Assembly: GCA_016617785.1 (NCBI GenBank)
Contig: JADILM010000007.1
Span: 124,001 to 188,000, forward strand
Length of the DNA stretch: 64,000 bases
From: Sporobolomyces roseus
Taxonomy: Eukaryota > Basidiomycota > Microbotryomycetes > Sporidiobolales > Sporidiobolaceae
Reading direction: 5' to 3'
The notes beneath the pieces were generated by a model. That model worked only from the letters and a program-made list of their open reading frames with translations. It made no database searches and was not told the DNA's origin. Positions 51,625 through 63,909 of this stretch are shown here, in pieces. The first letter of the stretch is position 1, and the number at the start of each line of letters is the position of its first letter. A program made the position numbers and the translations under genes.

Positions 51625-53824
51625 ATGGATGATCAACAGACTAGAACAAGGGTAGCCGTGATCGGGTCTGGGTCAGTCTTGGCTCCATCTCTCTTCTTCT
51701 GCTCCCTCTTTTTCCCCGCCGAGCTAATTCTTTCTCCTCGACATCGCTCCCTCTTTACAGCCTCGCTGGACTCACTGCTGCACACTTACTCTCAATAGCT
51801 CCCGCTACTTGCTCGAATGGCTCGTCCCTCGACATCGAAGTTCATCTCTTCGAAAAGGTTCGCGAAAAGACTGAACTCCAGCGTGCAGCACCACAGGCTA
51901 ACCATACTTCACCATAACAGAGTGAACAACTAGGAATGGACAACTCGAGTATATCGATCAAGGGAGAGAAAGGATCTTACAGGGTGGATGTGCCAATGCG
52001 AAGTATCAACGGAGGTCAGTTTTCTCTAGCTCCTGCTTCAAACGAGCGTCCTCGAACGCTAACTTTCACTCGGTGGAATTGCCTGACATTAGGCTCTCAC
52101 GGGAGAGTGAAGAAGCTGTACGACTACCTTCGAGTCCCTCTCGAAAAGAATGAATTCTCCTACTCCTTTTCAAGACTCGATCATTCCACGCCAGTACTCG
52201 ACGATTCCTCCGCCTCTTCCTCTCCTTCTACCTCTTCGACTGTATTCGACTCGAGAGCCTCAACCCCTTTACCCCCATATAGCAAAGAATCGACAATCAG
52301 CGACGTTACGCAACGACGTCGCACGACTTCCAAATCGCCTAATCGCTCATCTATATCTCCATCTCACTCTTCCTCGACGACGACACGAACGACGACACTG
52401 CTGTACGAGGGCTCGTCGGGATTGAAATGGCCTCCTGTATCCCTTCCTTCCTCTCTTGCGACTTCGACTGTTTCACTGCCGGCCCTCCTCCGCTCGACCT
52501 GGAGTCAAGCACACTATATCGTCCACCTCTTATTCCTCGCCATCTCTTACCTTCATCTCTTACTCCTCTCCTTCTTCTACGTCAGCACGGGACTCACTCA
52601 GAATCGACAAACCCTTCGCCTTCCTCTGCTGAAACTCAACAATGTCGGAAAAGAACCTTTAGAAGTGTGGTGCGATCGGCATGGGGTGTTCAGAGCTATG
52701 AAGGAAGAAGTCTTGATCCCATTGATGGCGGCTGTTTGTACCGTTGGAATCGAAGAGGCGCGAACGATGCCTGTTGGTGAAGCACTAGGTAAGCTTCGGA
52801 TTCTCATTCCTCTGATCTCGTTCGCTGACGTAGGCTTTGACCCTCTCAATCAGAATACATCACTTCGACTTTCCTCTCTGCACATTACACGACCGCGCCT
52901 TCTTTCGGCGTACGAGGAATCGTTCGTCGATTGATTTCTCCCGTCCCAGTCTCCAATATCCACCTCTCTGCTCACATTCAAGGAATCAACTACAACTCGA
53001 GCGAATCGGGACGTCGATTGTATACTTTGTGCTATCATATTGGGGAAGCAGAAGGGAAAGAGCAGGAGGAAGGAGAAGAAGTGAAGGAAGTGAGGGAACT
53101 CGACGTCGATTATCTCGTTTTCGCTACTCAGGCGAATCAAGCTGCTTCCTTGCTCTCGACACTCTCCGCCTCAAGCACTCTTCCCGAAACTACCGGACTC
53201 GGCAAGACTCTCGAAGCTTTGAGATCGTTCGAATACGTTAGTGCGCTCGTAGTCAATCACACGGATCGTTCTTTCCTTCCTGCCGCATCTTCGGATCTCC
53301 GGGATCTCAACCTCGCAGCCTACAAGACGACGTTGAAGACGAAGCTCGAGAAACACCTGGAGGAGGAGGAAGATCGCGGGATTTGGACGACTCACCTACC
53401 ACCCACTTCAATCGAAACGACTCACATCGTATCTTCCCAGCCTTCATTACTCTCCCATCGCTCATCCTCTGCTCCTTCCACAATCCTGCAAACGACTAAC
53501 CCACTTCGACCTGTTCGAGAAGCAAACATTCTTTCGTCGAGTTGGTTCTCCCGAGCTTTTGTCAGCGCTCAATCAAAGGACGTTCTACCATCCTTCCTAC
53601 TCGGCGAACGAACGAACACGAGACCCTCACTGCAAGGTTTAGCTTTGGGAGGTGAGGGAGACGGATCACTCGAACGAAATCGCGGTGGTTGCTTCTTTGT
53701 TGGATCGTGGTGTGGAAGAGGGATACCATTACTCGAGGGATGTGTGACGAGTGCTGAGGAGGTCACGAAGTCACTGGTGCTGAGAGAAGGAGGGAAACTT
53801 AAACGAGGTTCATGGCCATTTTGA
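51625..53824 (+). CDS. FAD-dependent oxidoreductase, amine-oxidase-like
   Basis: The first exon gives MDDQQTRTRVAVIGSG, joined to LAGLTAAHLL, a complete GxGxxG dinucleotide-binding fold, with the acidic end of beta-2 in EVHLFEK. The next pieces, YRVDVPMRSINGG and SHGRVKKLYDYLRVP, match the second region of COG2907-type predicted FAD proteins, which oxidise unknown substrates and often neighbour cyclopropane-fatty-acid synthase genes in other organisms. A strongly hydrophobic stretch (AHYIVHLLFLAISYLHLLLL) suggests a membrane anchor. The C-terminal third has VDYLVFATQANQAASLL (FAD domain) and CFFVGSWCGRGIPLLEGCV (the terminal FAD-binding motif). Insertions rich in Ser and Thr lie near residues 140-190. 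No cyclopropane synthase gene is seen nearby. The reaction is unknown. Confidence 0.75.
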
Positions 53825-53947
53825 ACTGCAATATCTCATTGTGAAGTCCGTTAACCTCGCGGAAACTTGAGAGACGAGAGAAAACAAATGAGTATTATAA
53901 CAACAAGCTGAGGATCACTTCCCTATACATACAAAGCGATCCGGTGT

Positions 53948-56900
53948 TCAAGCGGTTCCCTTGACTTCCTTCATCTCTTTCTGTAATTCGACTGCTTTCC
54001 TCATTATGGCGAGAGTCCTGTTCAACTGTTCCTTCTTGTCGGTTCTTTCATACCCAAGCCCTCCTCCTGCAAGACTCATCTTTGCTAGCTTCATCAGGAA
54101 AGCAGCGTCGGCTTGAGCAGTTAGAGGAAGGGATTCATTGGCTCGTTGTTGACGTTCACGAGCTTTCGAACTCGTTTCGAATTGCTTCGAGATGGCGATA
54201 GCACGTTCGACAATTGATCTGAGGGTGACGGGCAAGACCGTAGGATAATCAGCGAATGCAGTCGAGGCAAGAAAGCGAAAGTATTGACGGACTCGGACAA
54301 ACCAGCCATCGAAGCGACGTGAGGTCCGTAAGATTTAGGTGCAGCACCGTCGATCTGCGAGGAAGCACAATTAGCTACATAACGAAGAAGGCTGATGAGA
54401 ATGTGCGTGAACGAACGAGTTTGTAGAGGAAAACGACTTCGCGAGTCTCGTCATTGACGTAAGTTTGCATGTTGCAACAGCGGATCCTATGCGGATAGAA
54501 AAACGGAATCAGCCATCGTCGAGTGACGACTGAAAACATGGAAGCTACATACTCGGGATGATACTGATCGAATTCGCAAGAGGATCAGTCGAGATTCGAA
54601 AGAAGTCAAGGAAGTAGAGACTCACGGCAAAATCTTCAGTGAGGGACGTGAAATGAGTGGCGAAGAATCCAACACATCCTACATGCGTAGCTAGGCGATG
54701 AAGTACTGAATAAGCGATTGCCATACCGTCGTAAGTCGAAGTTCCTCGACCGAGTTCGTCGAGAATGACGAGAGAGCGAGGAGTTGCCTGGATGGAGCGA
54801 TCCATTCGATCGGGGGTGAGTGATTGATGGATGACGAGGAAGAGGGCGAACAAAAAAGCTCACTTTGGTAAGAATCTTGTTGCAATCGTCCATCTCGACT
54901 TTGAAGGTCGAAGCGTTGGCGAAAATGAAATCGTTTGCTCCCATTCGAGAGTAGATTGCATCGACAGGAGCGATACGGGCTTTCGCAGCTGGAACGAAGC
55001 ATCCGACTATAGAGGCGGAAGAAACAGTCAGATGCGCGTCTCAGCGAATCGATTGAGGTGACTCGAACTCACGTTGAGCCATGATGACGGCGGTGCAAGT
55101 CATTCGTAACATCGTAGATTTACCGGCCATCTGTGAGTCAAGCGCACAGTCAGCTAGGGTTGAAAGGTGCTCAGAAGAGAGACCATCTCACATTCGGACC
55201 AGTGAGAAGCATGAGGTTTTGGGCGTCACCTCCGATCGCAACGTCGTTTGGAATAAAGTCAGTCGAAGCGCTGAACACAGTCGTGCGTCAGTTCAGTAAT
55301 GTATTCGAGATAGAGGAACTGAGGTTCAGCTCACCTCAATATGCAAGGGTGCCTCAATTCTTCGAATTCGAGAATCGCTTGATCGCTTTCGACAATCTCC
55401 GGTCGAACGCAAGGCTCACCGAGAGCTGCAGAACTCTTCGACAAGCTCATGAGACAGTCGAGCTGTGCGATGGTGCGAATGACCGTCATCCAGGTAGTAT
55501 AGTCTTTATCGAATTCGCCAAAGAGCTACGACAAGGGTAAAGATCAGCCCAGAAGGAGCGGAAGAGGGACATGACGATCGACTCACCTTGTATTGGAAGT
55601 TATTGAGCACCATGCCTTTGCGTTCTCGAGCTTCTTTCAGAGAGGAAACTAAGCGAGAAACTTCGGGAGAGTAGTATCGATTGACTTTTTGCGTGCTCGT
55701 CATTTTCACCCAGTTGTTCGGAACTTTGTGCTTGACCGGGACTTCAATCTGATTGATGCGATCGAGCGGTCAGTCGAGCACCACGGAGTAGCGAGACTGA
55801 GAATCCACAAACTTGGAAAATGTCTTTGGTTCCGATATCTTTGAATTGTACCGAAGTATCCTTGAATTGTTTCTGAGCTGCCTTGAGCTCGACCTGGAGC
55901 TTCTCTTCGATATCGTCGACTTTCTCGCGAATACGCTGTAACGGGAAAAGCAGAGTCAGATCAAAGCGGTCACCAAATTCTTTAGATCGCGTTGGAGCCT
56001 ACCTCATACTCGTCGTCCTTCCCATCGACAGGCAAGAGTTCTGCGAAATTGGAAGTCATTGTCATTAAGAAGACATGAGAAGCGTAGATCGACAACAGCT
56101 CACCTTCTCCGTCGTACGATTCTTGAAGCTCGACGAGAATCTCGCTAATATCGGGACAGTTCTTGATGAGAGAAGGTATCCCGGTCGATTTGAAGTCTTC
56201 GCAGAGATCAGCTAGGTTCGTCAATCCCTCGGATACTCGCTCGAAAGCCTGCAACAGGGTTGCACGAGATCAGAGACGCGGATCTGAGAAGACGGGAGAA
56301 GGAGAGGGGGACAAACAGCGACCACTTCGATGCTGTAATTCGACAATCAGGTTCGATAGTCAGGTATCGGTGAATGAGGAGACTTAGTAGGAGGATATCG
56401 ACTCACAATTCGCTCTTCTTGCAAGTTTTGGCATGAATCCTACTCAATTTACGCTCGAGATCCGGCAATTTCCTGACCATGTTGTCGAACGCGACCGAGA
56501 AGTTTGAGTTTGACAGGAGATCTTCGACGGCATCGAGACTAGCAAGCGGAAGAGACTCAGTTGAGCAGAAACCGTGGAAGACAGACTCAAAACGTCACGA
56601 ACCGGTCGTTGATTCCGGCTACATCTCGTAAAGGAGCACAGAGCCACACCTTGAAGAGACGCTTGCCGAAAGGTGTGATACATCGACTCAAGAGTTGGAA
56701 GAGGGTTCCTTCGTTTCCCCCTTGGGAGTTCTGAAGTACCTCGATGTGGGCGAGAGTTTGTCCATCGAGCACCAAAGCTTTCCCTTTCGAGAGGGGATCG
56801 TAGATATTGAAGTTGTTCGCCGTGACTAGCTCTGAATCGAGATTGAGCTGACGAAGATACCTGTAAAATACGAAAGTTTGGGTCAGTCATCGTTGAAAGA

Positions 56901-59363
56901 GTAGCGTAAAAAGGAAAAGTAACGAGCCAGATCATTCCTCCAAGAGCGCTCATTGCGAGTGGCTTGTCATACATCTTGCGAATGTCCTCTGGAACGAGGT
57001 CATCGTCGGATGCTTCTTCACCCTTCTTCGCCGCTTTGAAAAGCTTGAGAACTTCGTCTTTAGCGTCTTCACCTCGAAGGAACTCCTTCCCTTCCTTGAG
57101 CGCACTCCATTGACAGTCGATACCGAGACAGTTTCGTAAAAGTCTCGAGGTCGAGATGGACAAGTTGCCTTTCTGTTGAATGATTTCTTTCGGTTTGAGT
57201 TGGCGAATGAGCGTTTCGAGTTGAGTACGAGAGACATCGTCGGCGAAGTGTGAGAGCGAGAATTCGGCTGTCGAGGCATCGAGCACGCAGATTCCGAAGG
57301 TAGGGAGAGCGGTAGCGGTCGAGATCTCTTCCTGAGCACGAGAGCGAGGCGGAAATCAGCATGATCACGTTACGAGGATTGTGAAAACTCACTTTGATCG
57401 CGACGCAGTGATTCGACATGTCGTCGGTAAGCATAGATCCGTCTACGATCGTACCCGTGGTGAGAACACTCTTGAGCTCGCGACGAACAATCTCCTTCCC
57501 TCCCTTCGCTTTCCCTTTTCCTCCAGCAGCTTTCGCATCCTTGTTACGGATCTCTGCTCCCAACGCCGTCTCTGATTGATCTACTCGTCCGACTTTGTAA
57601 CCTTGAGCGAGGAACTACAGCTCAAAGTGCGCTCGAGTCAGTACACAAGGAATGAATCGAGTGATGCCCGAGACGAGCGTACCTTCGCAGCCCAGAAGTC
57701 GAAGCTCGATTCGGGAACACCCACCATAGCCATCTTGACACGATCGGTCAACTTGAGATCGAAAGCGGTGTGTCCAATCCGCTGTTAACGCGAAAGTAAG
57801 GGGGATCAGTTTCAGGAAGAACAGCGTGAAATAATAGGGAGGAAATCGCTTCACAGCATCATCTTCGTACTGTAACAGGCATCCAGTTGTCGTTAGCCCT
57901 TTTACGAAACGGGAAAGAATACGAAGAAGGACGCACGAGTTCGAAGAATTTTCCTTTCTGAAAGAACAAGACAGTGTCGAAGTGGTTTTGCTTGATTTCC
58001 CAGAATTGCTTCTCGAACGGAGTGAACGTGTCCCAGGCGGACGACGGAATGTAGAGTGTACGAGGATCAGCACCAGGCTGCCCGTGCGGGACACGATCGG
58101 CCTGCGAGCGAATATCCAGAAAATCAGCTGTCGTTAGATCTGGACGAGAGTGTAGTGAAGGAGGACGAACGTCTTTGGGCTTGGCGAGGAATCCGTACGA
58201 TGTCTCGTTGGCTTTCTTCTGCTGTTTCTCTTTCTGTATAGGCGTGAACAGGAGAGTCAGTTGTTTGCGACGATCGCTGAGAGAACGAGTGACGAGCTTA
58301 CCTCTTTCGCAGTTTCAGCAGCCGTCTTGATCGCACCACTGCCTGAGGTGGAGGGCTTGAGAGATGGCCTAGCCGAAGTGAAATTCGATTGTTTCGTCGA
58401 AGTGGATTTTGAAGCGCTCTGAGTTTTCGCCTTACTCTTGGCCGCTGGTTTCGATTTCGTGTTCGCAGCAGAGGATGAAGACGAAGCATCGGAGGCCATG
58501 TCGTCAGACGCGTTGGCGATCACGTCGTCGAGATCATCGTTGAAGTAATCCTCACCTGGCGACGAACCCATAGAAGATCAGCTTTGCTTTTTCAAGGGAG
58601 AAGAAAGCAAGGGAGACAGCTCACTCTCGCTAGCAGAACCTTCGCCACTTGCCATCGAGAAATCGTCGTCGTCTTTGCTCTTCTTCTTTCCCTTTCCTTT
58701 TGCTACACTCGATGATTTCGCTTTCTTCATTGGAGCTTGTTTCTGTTTCTTCGGCACTTTGACTTCGACGGTACAGCGGCATGTTGTATCAGCGTATGCT
58801 TCCCGTGTCAATGCAAGCAGACACCGAGACGTACCTTCACTCTCATCCTCTTCTTCGGAATCAACTACTTTCTTCTTTCCACCAAGGGATGCCCTCTTGC
58901 GTGGTTTGACGGGTTCTTCTTCCTCTTCGTCATCTTCATCGTCTTGATCTCTAATCGCAGCTGCTCGCTTCTTGGGTACCTGAAGAAAGGCAGAGTTGCG
59001 AAATTGAAGAGATGATAATGGGGTCGACAATGGGTCAGAATCGTTCCTCTAGAGCGTGTTCACGATAGAGTAGTAGCGTAGACTCACTTTGCTGGTACTC
59101 GCTGATGCCTCTACTTCTTCCTCATCCTCTTGTTCCATCAACAGATCATCTCCCTCGCTCGTCGCTGGCGTACTCTTGACTGCACTACTGGTACTCGTAC
59201 GCGCCGATGTAGTCTTGGAAGTGGTAGGAGTAGCCTTCTTGACTGCAGGACGGGACGCTGGAGATGAAGAAGCTAGAGATTCAACTTTGGGTTTGAAGAA
59301 TCCAAACAGCGTTGATTGGGAAGAGGTTGGTTTCGCGTTGCTACTCTTGTCTTTGCTGGCCAT
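53948..59363 (-). CDS. MSH6: MSH6, mismatch-recognition subunit of MutS-alpha
   Basis: The product pairs with MSH2 to detect base mismatches and small loops. The N-terminus carries a PCNA-interacting box, QSTLFGFF (residues 16-23), followed by a long disordered region with acidic and Lys-rich stretches. The mismatch-binding domain contains [13 protein letters not shown], with the Phe-x-Glu reader. Later motifs are [31 protein letters not shown] (Walker A, with an intron between GPN and MAG), and [20 protein letters not shown] (Walker B and signature), then GFFATHF. The C-terminal helix-turn-helix region ends at 53948. At least 15 short introns break the gene. Length (over 1200 aa) fits. Start codons of MSH6 and the BTB gene are 154 bp apart. 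Confidence 0.93.
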
Positions 59364-59517
59364 GCTGACCCGAAGCGGATGGGGGATTCCGGTGAGAGAG
59401 AGAGAAAGGAGGAAGTTCAGAGGAAGCGAAGTTCGAACTTCCTCTCTTTCCTCCGTCTACACCTCTCGAATCGCTTCGTTGTCTCCTCAAGTCGGCAGCA
59501 GCGTACCTGAATCACGT
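59364..59517. promoter_or_regulatory. Divergent promoter: MSH6 / BTB gene
   Basis: A 154-bp spacer between start codons. A GAACTTC/GAAGTTC pair forms an inverted repeat around 59415-59440. No function is known for it. Confidence 0.35.
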
Positions 59518-61286
59518 ATGGACGCGGTGAGTCATCATTTATCGCCCACACTTTCTACATCTCACGTACTATTTCCTCCAGGCTCTCCCCCATCAACGCA
59601 TGAACCCTTCGTCCGCCAACCTTGCTCGATCACTCGGGCCGAAGCCTCGACGAACCGAGCCTAGGAGAGTTGAAGCAAACGCCGCGACGGTGGGAATCAA
59701 AGAAGCCAAGAATGTTGAATTCGTTTTCGACATCCCGTTCGTAATCAAGCTGAGAGAGGAGGAGGAGGAGAGACCGCTCAGATCCCAACGATACACCGCT
59801 GACAAGCTACCCCGGCCTGCGACAACAACCTGTGGCCCCTTCACTTTCACCCTCTCATTTTCCGAGAGAACTTCGCCGATGTCATTCGCGATAGACCTCA
59901 AAATTATCAGGACAACAGCCGAAGCCGACGATGTCTTTGATTGCTCTGTTCCCTTCAACAACAGCCATTGTTGTTTCGGTTCGAGGTCCTACAAATTCGA
60001 AGAAACCAATTTTCTCGTACAGCCGAAGATTGGGCGCAAGGTCGGCAGCACTCTCTCACTACGCCACGTTGTTGCGTATCAAAACCTCTCGGAACTCTTC
60101 GGAGTCAAGGAACCCGTTGAAATGGAAGTCCGAGTTCACACTCTCGGTTCAACCTCTTTCCCAATCCCTCGCCGTCAGACAAAATGCGATACCCGAATCC
60201 TCGATTCGCTTCCTCACTACGTCGACTCGCCATCGCCCAACAACGTCGCATTCGTCCTCTCAAGATCCGGAAACAAACGACTCTTCGCCTCGAAAAGTCT
60301 CCTCGCGTCCTCCTCTTCCTACTTCAAAGAAGCTTTCAATCCTTCACGACGATCGTCCCGTACACCTTTCTCCAGTGATTCTGGTCCCTCGTTCGTTGAC
60401 GACTCGGATGCGGAGGAGGCAACGGAGGAACGTCCAGAGTCGGAGGAGGATGATCTTCCCCATCCCGATCAAATTGGCACTCGTTCAAGCAGCAAGCGAT
60501 TGACGGAGGGCAGGCAGTCTGGAGAAGACGCAGGAGGAACGCCGTCGAAGAGGAGAAAGACTGGTGGAGCTAAGCGGGAGGAGGAAGAGGCCGACCAGGA
60601 AGGGGAGGCACAGCAGGATATGACGGTGATTCATGTTGATGATGTCGAATACTCGACATTGCGAGCGCTACTGGTGTTTCTCATCGGAGGCAAAATTCAA
60701 TTCGCGTGAGCTTTCACTGTTGCTTCTCTGGTGATCTCCAGCTGTTAACTCCTTTTTACTTTCGCAAATAGACCTCTCTCATCTCAAGGACGTGCCGCTT
60801 TTATGAAAGATTATCGCGAAAAGCATCCTCTCGCTGTCGTCCCGGTTTCATCCAGATCAATCTAGTTAGTCCATCATCCTTCAATCAGGTCTCACAAACC
60901 TCCTGATCTGATTCATTCGTGTCCTTCTACTTTAGTCGTTTAGCTACGCGCTTCCGTCTTCCAGCTCTGCAAGATCTCGCCATTTCACATCTCAAGACTT
61001 CTCTCGATGAACGTACCGCCGGTGTGTCTCCCTCATTCTACCTCTCTGTAGAACTGCCTCTGACTAGCTTTGGTCTCGCTATCTAGCTCTCGAAGCACTC
61101 GGAGACGACTGTTATCACTTCCCAGCTTTCCGAGATGTGATTCACAATTTTCTCGTCGAGAAATGGTCAAGCGTCTCTCGATCAGACACCTGGAAAGATG
61201 TATTACGAAGGGCAAAGCAGAAAGAGTTTTCTCATACAGATTCTCTCTTGCCTGACTTGTTGGAAAAGGTAGCAAATGCAACTTAG
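59518..61286 (+). CDS. BTB/POZ-domain protein
   Basis: Exon 1 is MDA (59518-59526), followed by GTGAGT and a second exon from the acceptor at 59580. The N-terminal 190 residues form a beta-rich, MATH-like region (NVEFVFDIPFVIKL, CGPFTFTLSFSERT, MEVRVHTLGSTSFP). The BTB core begins NNVAFVLSRSGNKRLFASKS with SLLASSSSYFKEAF, is interrupted by about 90 acidic and basic low-complexity residues, and resumes VIHVDDVEYSTLRALLVFLI then GGKIQFA. Later exons give YRLATRFRLPALQDLAISHL and DVIHNFLVEKWSSV. BTB proteins of this type usually dimerise and can serve as Cullin-3 adaptors. The interrupted BTB core is common in basidiomycete members. The target is unknown. Confidence 0.8.
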
Positions 61287-61784
61287 CTCGAAAAAATTCT
61301 CTTTTGGAACGGAGCCTTTCGCACTCAATTTTACGCGTGGTTGGCAAGATTCCTATAGGTAGTGTAGGTAGATAGGAGAGATGCGTAGCTATCAGAAGAT
61401 TGAGACTGGGCTACGAGACTGGATTCAGCTGAATTTCAGCATAACGAAGAAAGATCCCAAATCTCGTATGCCGTCGTTATCGCTCGAGCTTCTCACCCTA
61501 CGCTTGTAGTTGAGAGTGAGATAGAGTTGCACTGTCGTCTGCGCCTCGGTTGAAGCGCCGTGACGGGAGAGACAGCGAGAGGCACTGTCGGTAATAGACA
61601 CGCTCGGATCGGCTCGAAGCGGGGGTACGTAGGAGCCATTGCCATAGTCCAGAACTTTCGAGGAAGGGCGGCAAGAATCGCGCGTGAGAGGAGTGTTCGT
61701 TCGCTACTGAAGATATTGGCAAAATTGAGGCAGCGAATATTTAATTAACAATCTGGCACACACTACATTAATGCGCAAAAAGTA
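61287..61784. other. Intergenic region before tRNA-Ala
   Basis: These 498 bases hold no supported protein gene. An A run at 61777-61781 reads as a T run on the minus strand and is the likely polymerase III terminator for tRNA-Ala. Confidence 0.4.
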
Positions 61785-61866
61785 TGGAGCAGCAGGGGAT
61801 TGAACCCTGGACTTTTCGCAGGATCGATGATGCAAAGCGAACGCGCTGCCACTGTGCTACAGCCCC
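61785..61866 (-). tRNA. tRNA-Ala (anticodon UGC) with a 10-nt intron
   Basis: Read on the minus strand, the gene folds as a cloverleaf. The acceptor is GGGGCTG with CTGCTCC plus discriminator A, including the alanine identity pair G3-U70. The T arm is CAGGG-TTCAATC-CCCTG, and the anticodon stem is TTCGC/GCGAA around TTTGCAT. A 10-nt intron (TCATCGATCC) sits after position 37, the canonical site. The acceptor has one T6-T67 mismatch and the D stem one A-C mismatch. Five T follow the 3' end. Confidence 0.88.
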
Positions 61867-62450
61867 ATCGTCGGACGCGGCCAAAATTACTGTATATATA
61901 TACAGTTGACAAACGAGTTTGTTCAGAAAATAAGTACAACAGCTCCGAATCGGCACGAGGTTCATCTCGCTCTGTTGCTGAGTTGCACGGATTTGACGGA
62001 ATGACACTATAACGCTACTATTGTTTTGTGAGTAAGAGAGGCTTCTCACCCGAATCTTCAGCTGAGAAAGGAATTCGGTTTCTTTGCGAAAAGTTCTCTT
62101 CGACGCAGATCAGTCACCGTAAAGACTTTCTTTGCGAGCGGCGAGCGACCAGATTGATTCGACAGAGGAGAATTGTCTTTTGCTCGCTTCGTAGGCTCGA
62201 CTCGCGATAGGAGACTTTTTTCGCCGCTCCCACTCGTGCGGATAATGCTCCTCGAGCGCCGTCAAATCCGTCGCACAGTCTGCTTGGTTCCCTCTGATTG
62301 AACTTTTCTTGCTCGGTTTGCCGCACTACGTTCTTGTGTCTTCACATAGCACTGGACATTGTAAACAGCTCACTGCAGTCGTAAAGGAGAAGGAACTAAG
62401 TTCACACCCAGTGCGTCCAAAGCTTGGTTTAGGTACTGCATTGTTCACGT
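61867..62450. other. Region between divergent tRNA genes
   Basis: These 584 bases contain a short TA repeat (about 61893-61903) upstream of tRNA-Ala. I see no gene. The two tRNA genes are transcribed away from each other. Confidence 0.4.
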
Positions 62451-62534
62451 GCGCCTATAGCTCAGCGGTAGAGCGGTCGACTGCAGCTTTCATAGCTTAT
62501 CGTCAGGTCCCTGGTTCAAACCCGGGTGGGCGCT
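62451..62534 (+). tRNA. tRNA-Cys (anticodon GCA) with a 12-nt intron
   Basis: The acceptor GCGCCTA pairs with TGGGCGC and is followed by discriminator U, which is typical of tRNA-Cys. The D arm is GCTC-AGCGGTA-GAGC, the anticodon loop CTGCAG, and the T arm CCTGG-TTCAAAC-CCGGG. A 12-nt intron (CTTTCATAGCTT) follows position 37. The anticodon stem has one T-T mismatch. A T-rich terminator lies at 62535-62548. Confidence 0.88.
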
Positions 62535-63187
62535 TTCTTCTTTTTGTCCGATCCTGCGACCTTTGCTGTCCCCCGCCAGCAACTCTGTTTTTTCCTTTTC
62601 GTCATTGTCATGCTACCGAATCCGAGCGGAGGCGGGCGGCAGAACGCAAACCTTTCACGACATTGCGCTTCATTCAAGTGGTTGTCATTTCGGCAGAGCC
62701 AAACAGTGTCGCGCTAGCTATCAATCCAGCTTGCGTTCTCCCAACATATCGAAGTCAATGTCAGGGACCACTTAAACACATGACAGAGCTGATGGAACAT
62801 GAATGTGTGAGAAATGTGGGTGAAGAGATAAAGATGCGAAGAAGGTTCGGATGAACGATGGGTTTCGTTAGAAGGAGATGAGGAGAAGAAGAGAAGAAGG
62901 AGGAGATAGAAGAGGTAGAAAGATTAGTTGAATGGTGGTCTGTGCGAAGAATCAGCAAGCGGGCAAACTCAGTGACAAGGCTTGATCTTCGACACCTCAC
63001 TTCAGTCGCTCATGCTATCACAACTTGCTCGCTAGTCCCGCTTGTTGAAGTCGGATCATCAAAGTTTTGCAGAATGCTAGGCCATAATCACGAGGGGAAA
63101 TACTGAAGAAGAAGAAAAGCGAAAACGACTTTCAGACGAATAAGCGATAGATCTTGATTTGACGGTGCGAGAAGGGGTTGTCTTTGC
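62535..63187. other. Intergenic region after tRNA-Cys
   Basis: These 653 bases contain a purine-rich AGAAGAAGG run (about 62875-62925). A short open frame on each strand shows no motif. No gene is supported. Confidence 0.35.
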
Positions 63188-63618
63188 TCAGAGAAGGAGA
63201 GTGAGATTGATTGAACGCATATCCTCGAGGTTCCGAATCTTCGAGCGGGAGATGACTAGACGGGAGAGGAAGAGGGATTCCGACACGGGTGAAGCCAGTG
63301 TTTCGTGACCAAGATGTTGCTCCAGCTGGTCACAGCGTAGAGATATCGTATCAGCAGTGAGGCTCGAGAGTGACCTGAGTTCAGGAAATCGAAGGGGACC
63401 AACACTCAATTCGAATTTTGTTCTGTCCCCCTCGCAAGTATCGCCCAGTGAGCGCCCTGAGATAATATGAGCGTCCCAAGCTAGATTGTTACTGTCGAGT
63501 CTGTATGGGTCTCAGCAGAAAGGGAAGATTCTGCAGAAAAACCGACTCACTTTCGGATCCACGCAGAGGCATTCAATCGGAGCGACGGTAAGAGAGCAAT
63601 ATCGATAACGAGACGCAT
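63188..63618 (-). CDS. Small LRR-like protein
   Basis: Two exons (63551-63618 and 63188-63500) join in phase to 126 residues: MRLVIDIALLPSLRLNASAW leading into LDSNNLAWDAHIISGRSLGD. Leucine-rich pieces follow: VGPLRFPELRSLSSLTADT and SESLFLSRLVISRSKIRNL. No F-box is visible in it. It is divergent from the F-box copy at the window edge and could be the truncated relic of a larger F-box/LRR gene, since family members are normally over 350 residues. Splice signals (GTGAGT and ATACAG) are good, so a small intact gene is possible. Confidence 0.45.
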
Positions 63619-63807
63619 GATCAGAGGGCTGAAGACCTAGAGCCTAGTGTTCGACAGCAAGAGTAGCAGGAATGAAGAGAAACCTTCGGAGATTGAGCAG
63701 TCAGAGTTCAAGGAAACTTTCAAGACCTGTTCGCGATCATGAGCTAGGTACGTAGAGAGGATCTGGATGGATCCGAGGTGCTTCAGAGTTATCCTGAGCG
63801 ATAGAAG

Positions 63808-63909
63808 TGAAGTGAAAGAGCAAAAAAGATCGAGCAGCATCTCTTCCTCTGACACTTCACGGCTCGAGTCAAAGCTAGCTTGGATCGGCTCGAATTAATT
63901 CAGTTTAGT
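63808..63909 (+). repeat. F-box family 5' flank, copy 3
   Basis: Third copy of the flank found at 7180-7264 and 12700-12783, with the same AAAAGATCGA and AAGCTAGCTTGGATC blocks. Similarity to copy 1 extends left to about 63735. Confidence 0.7.
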
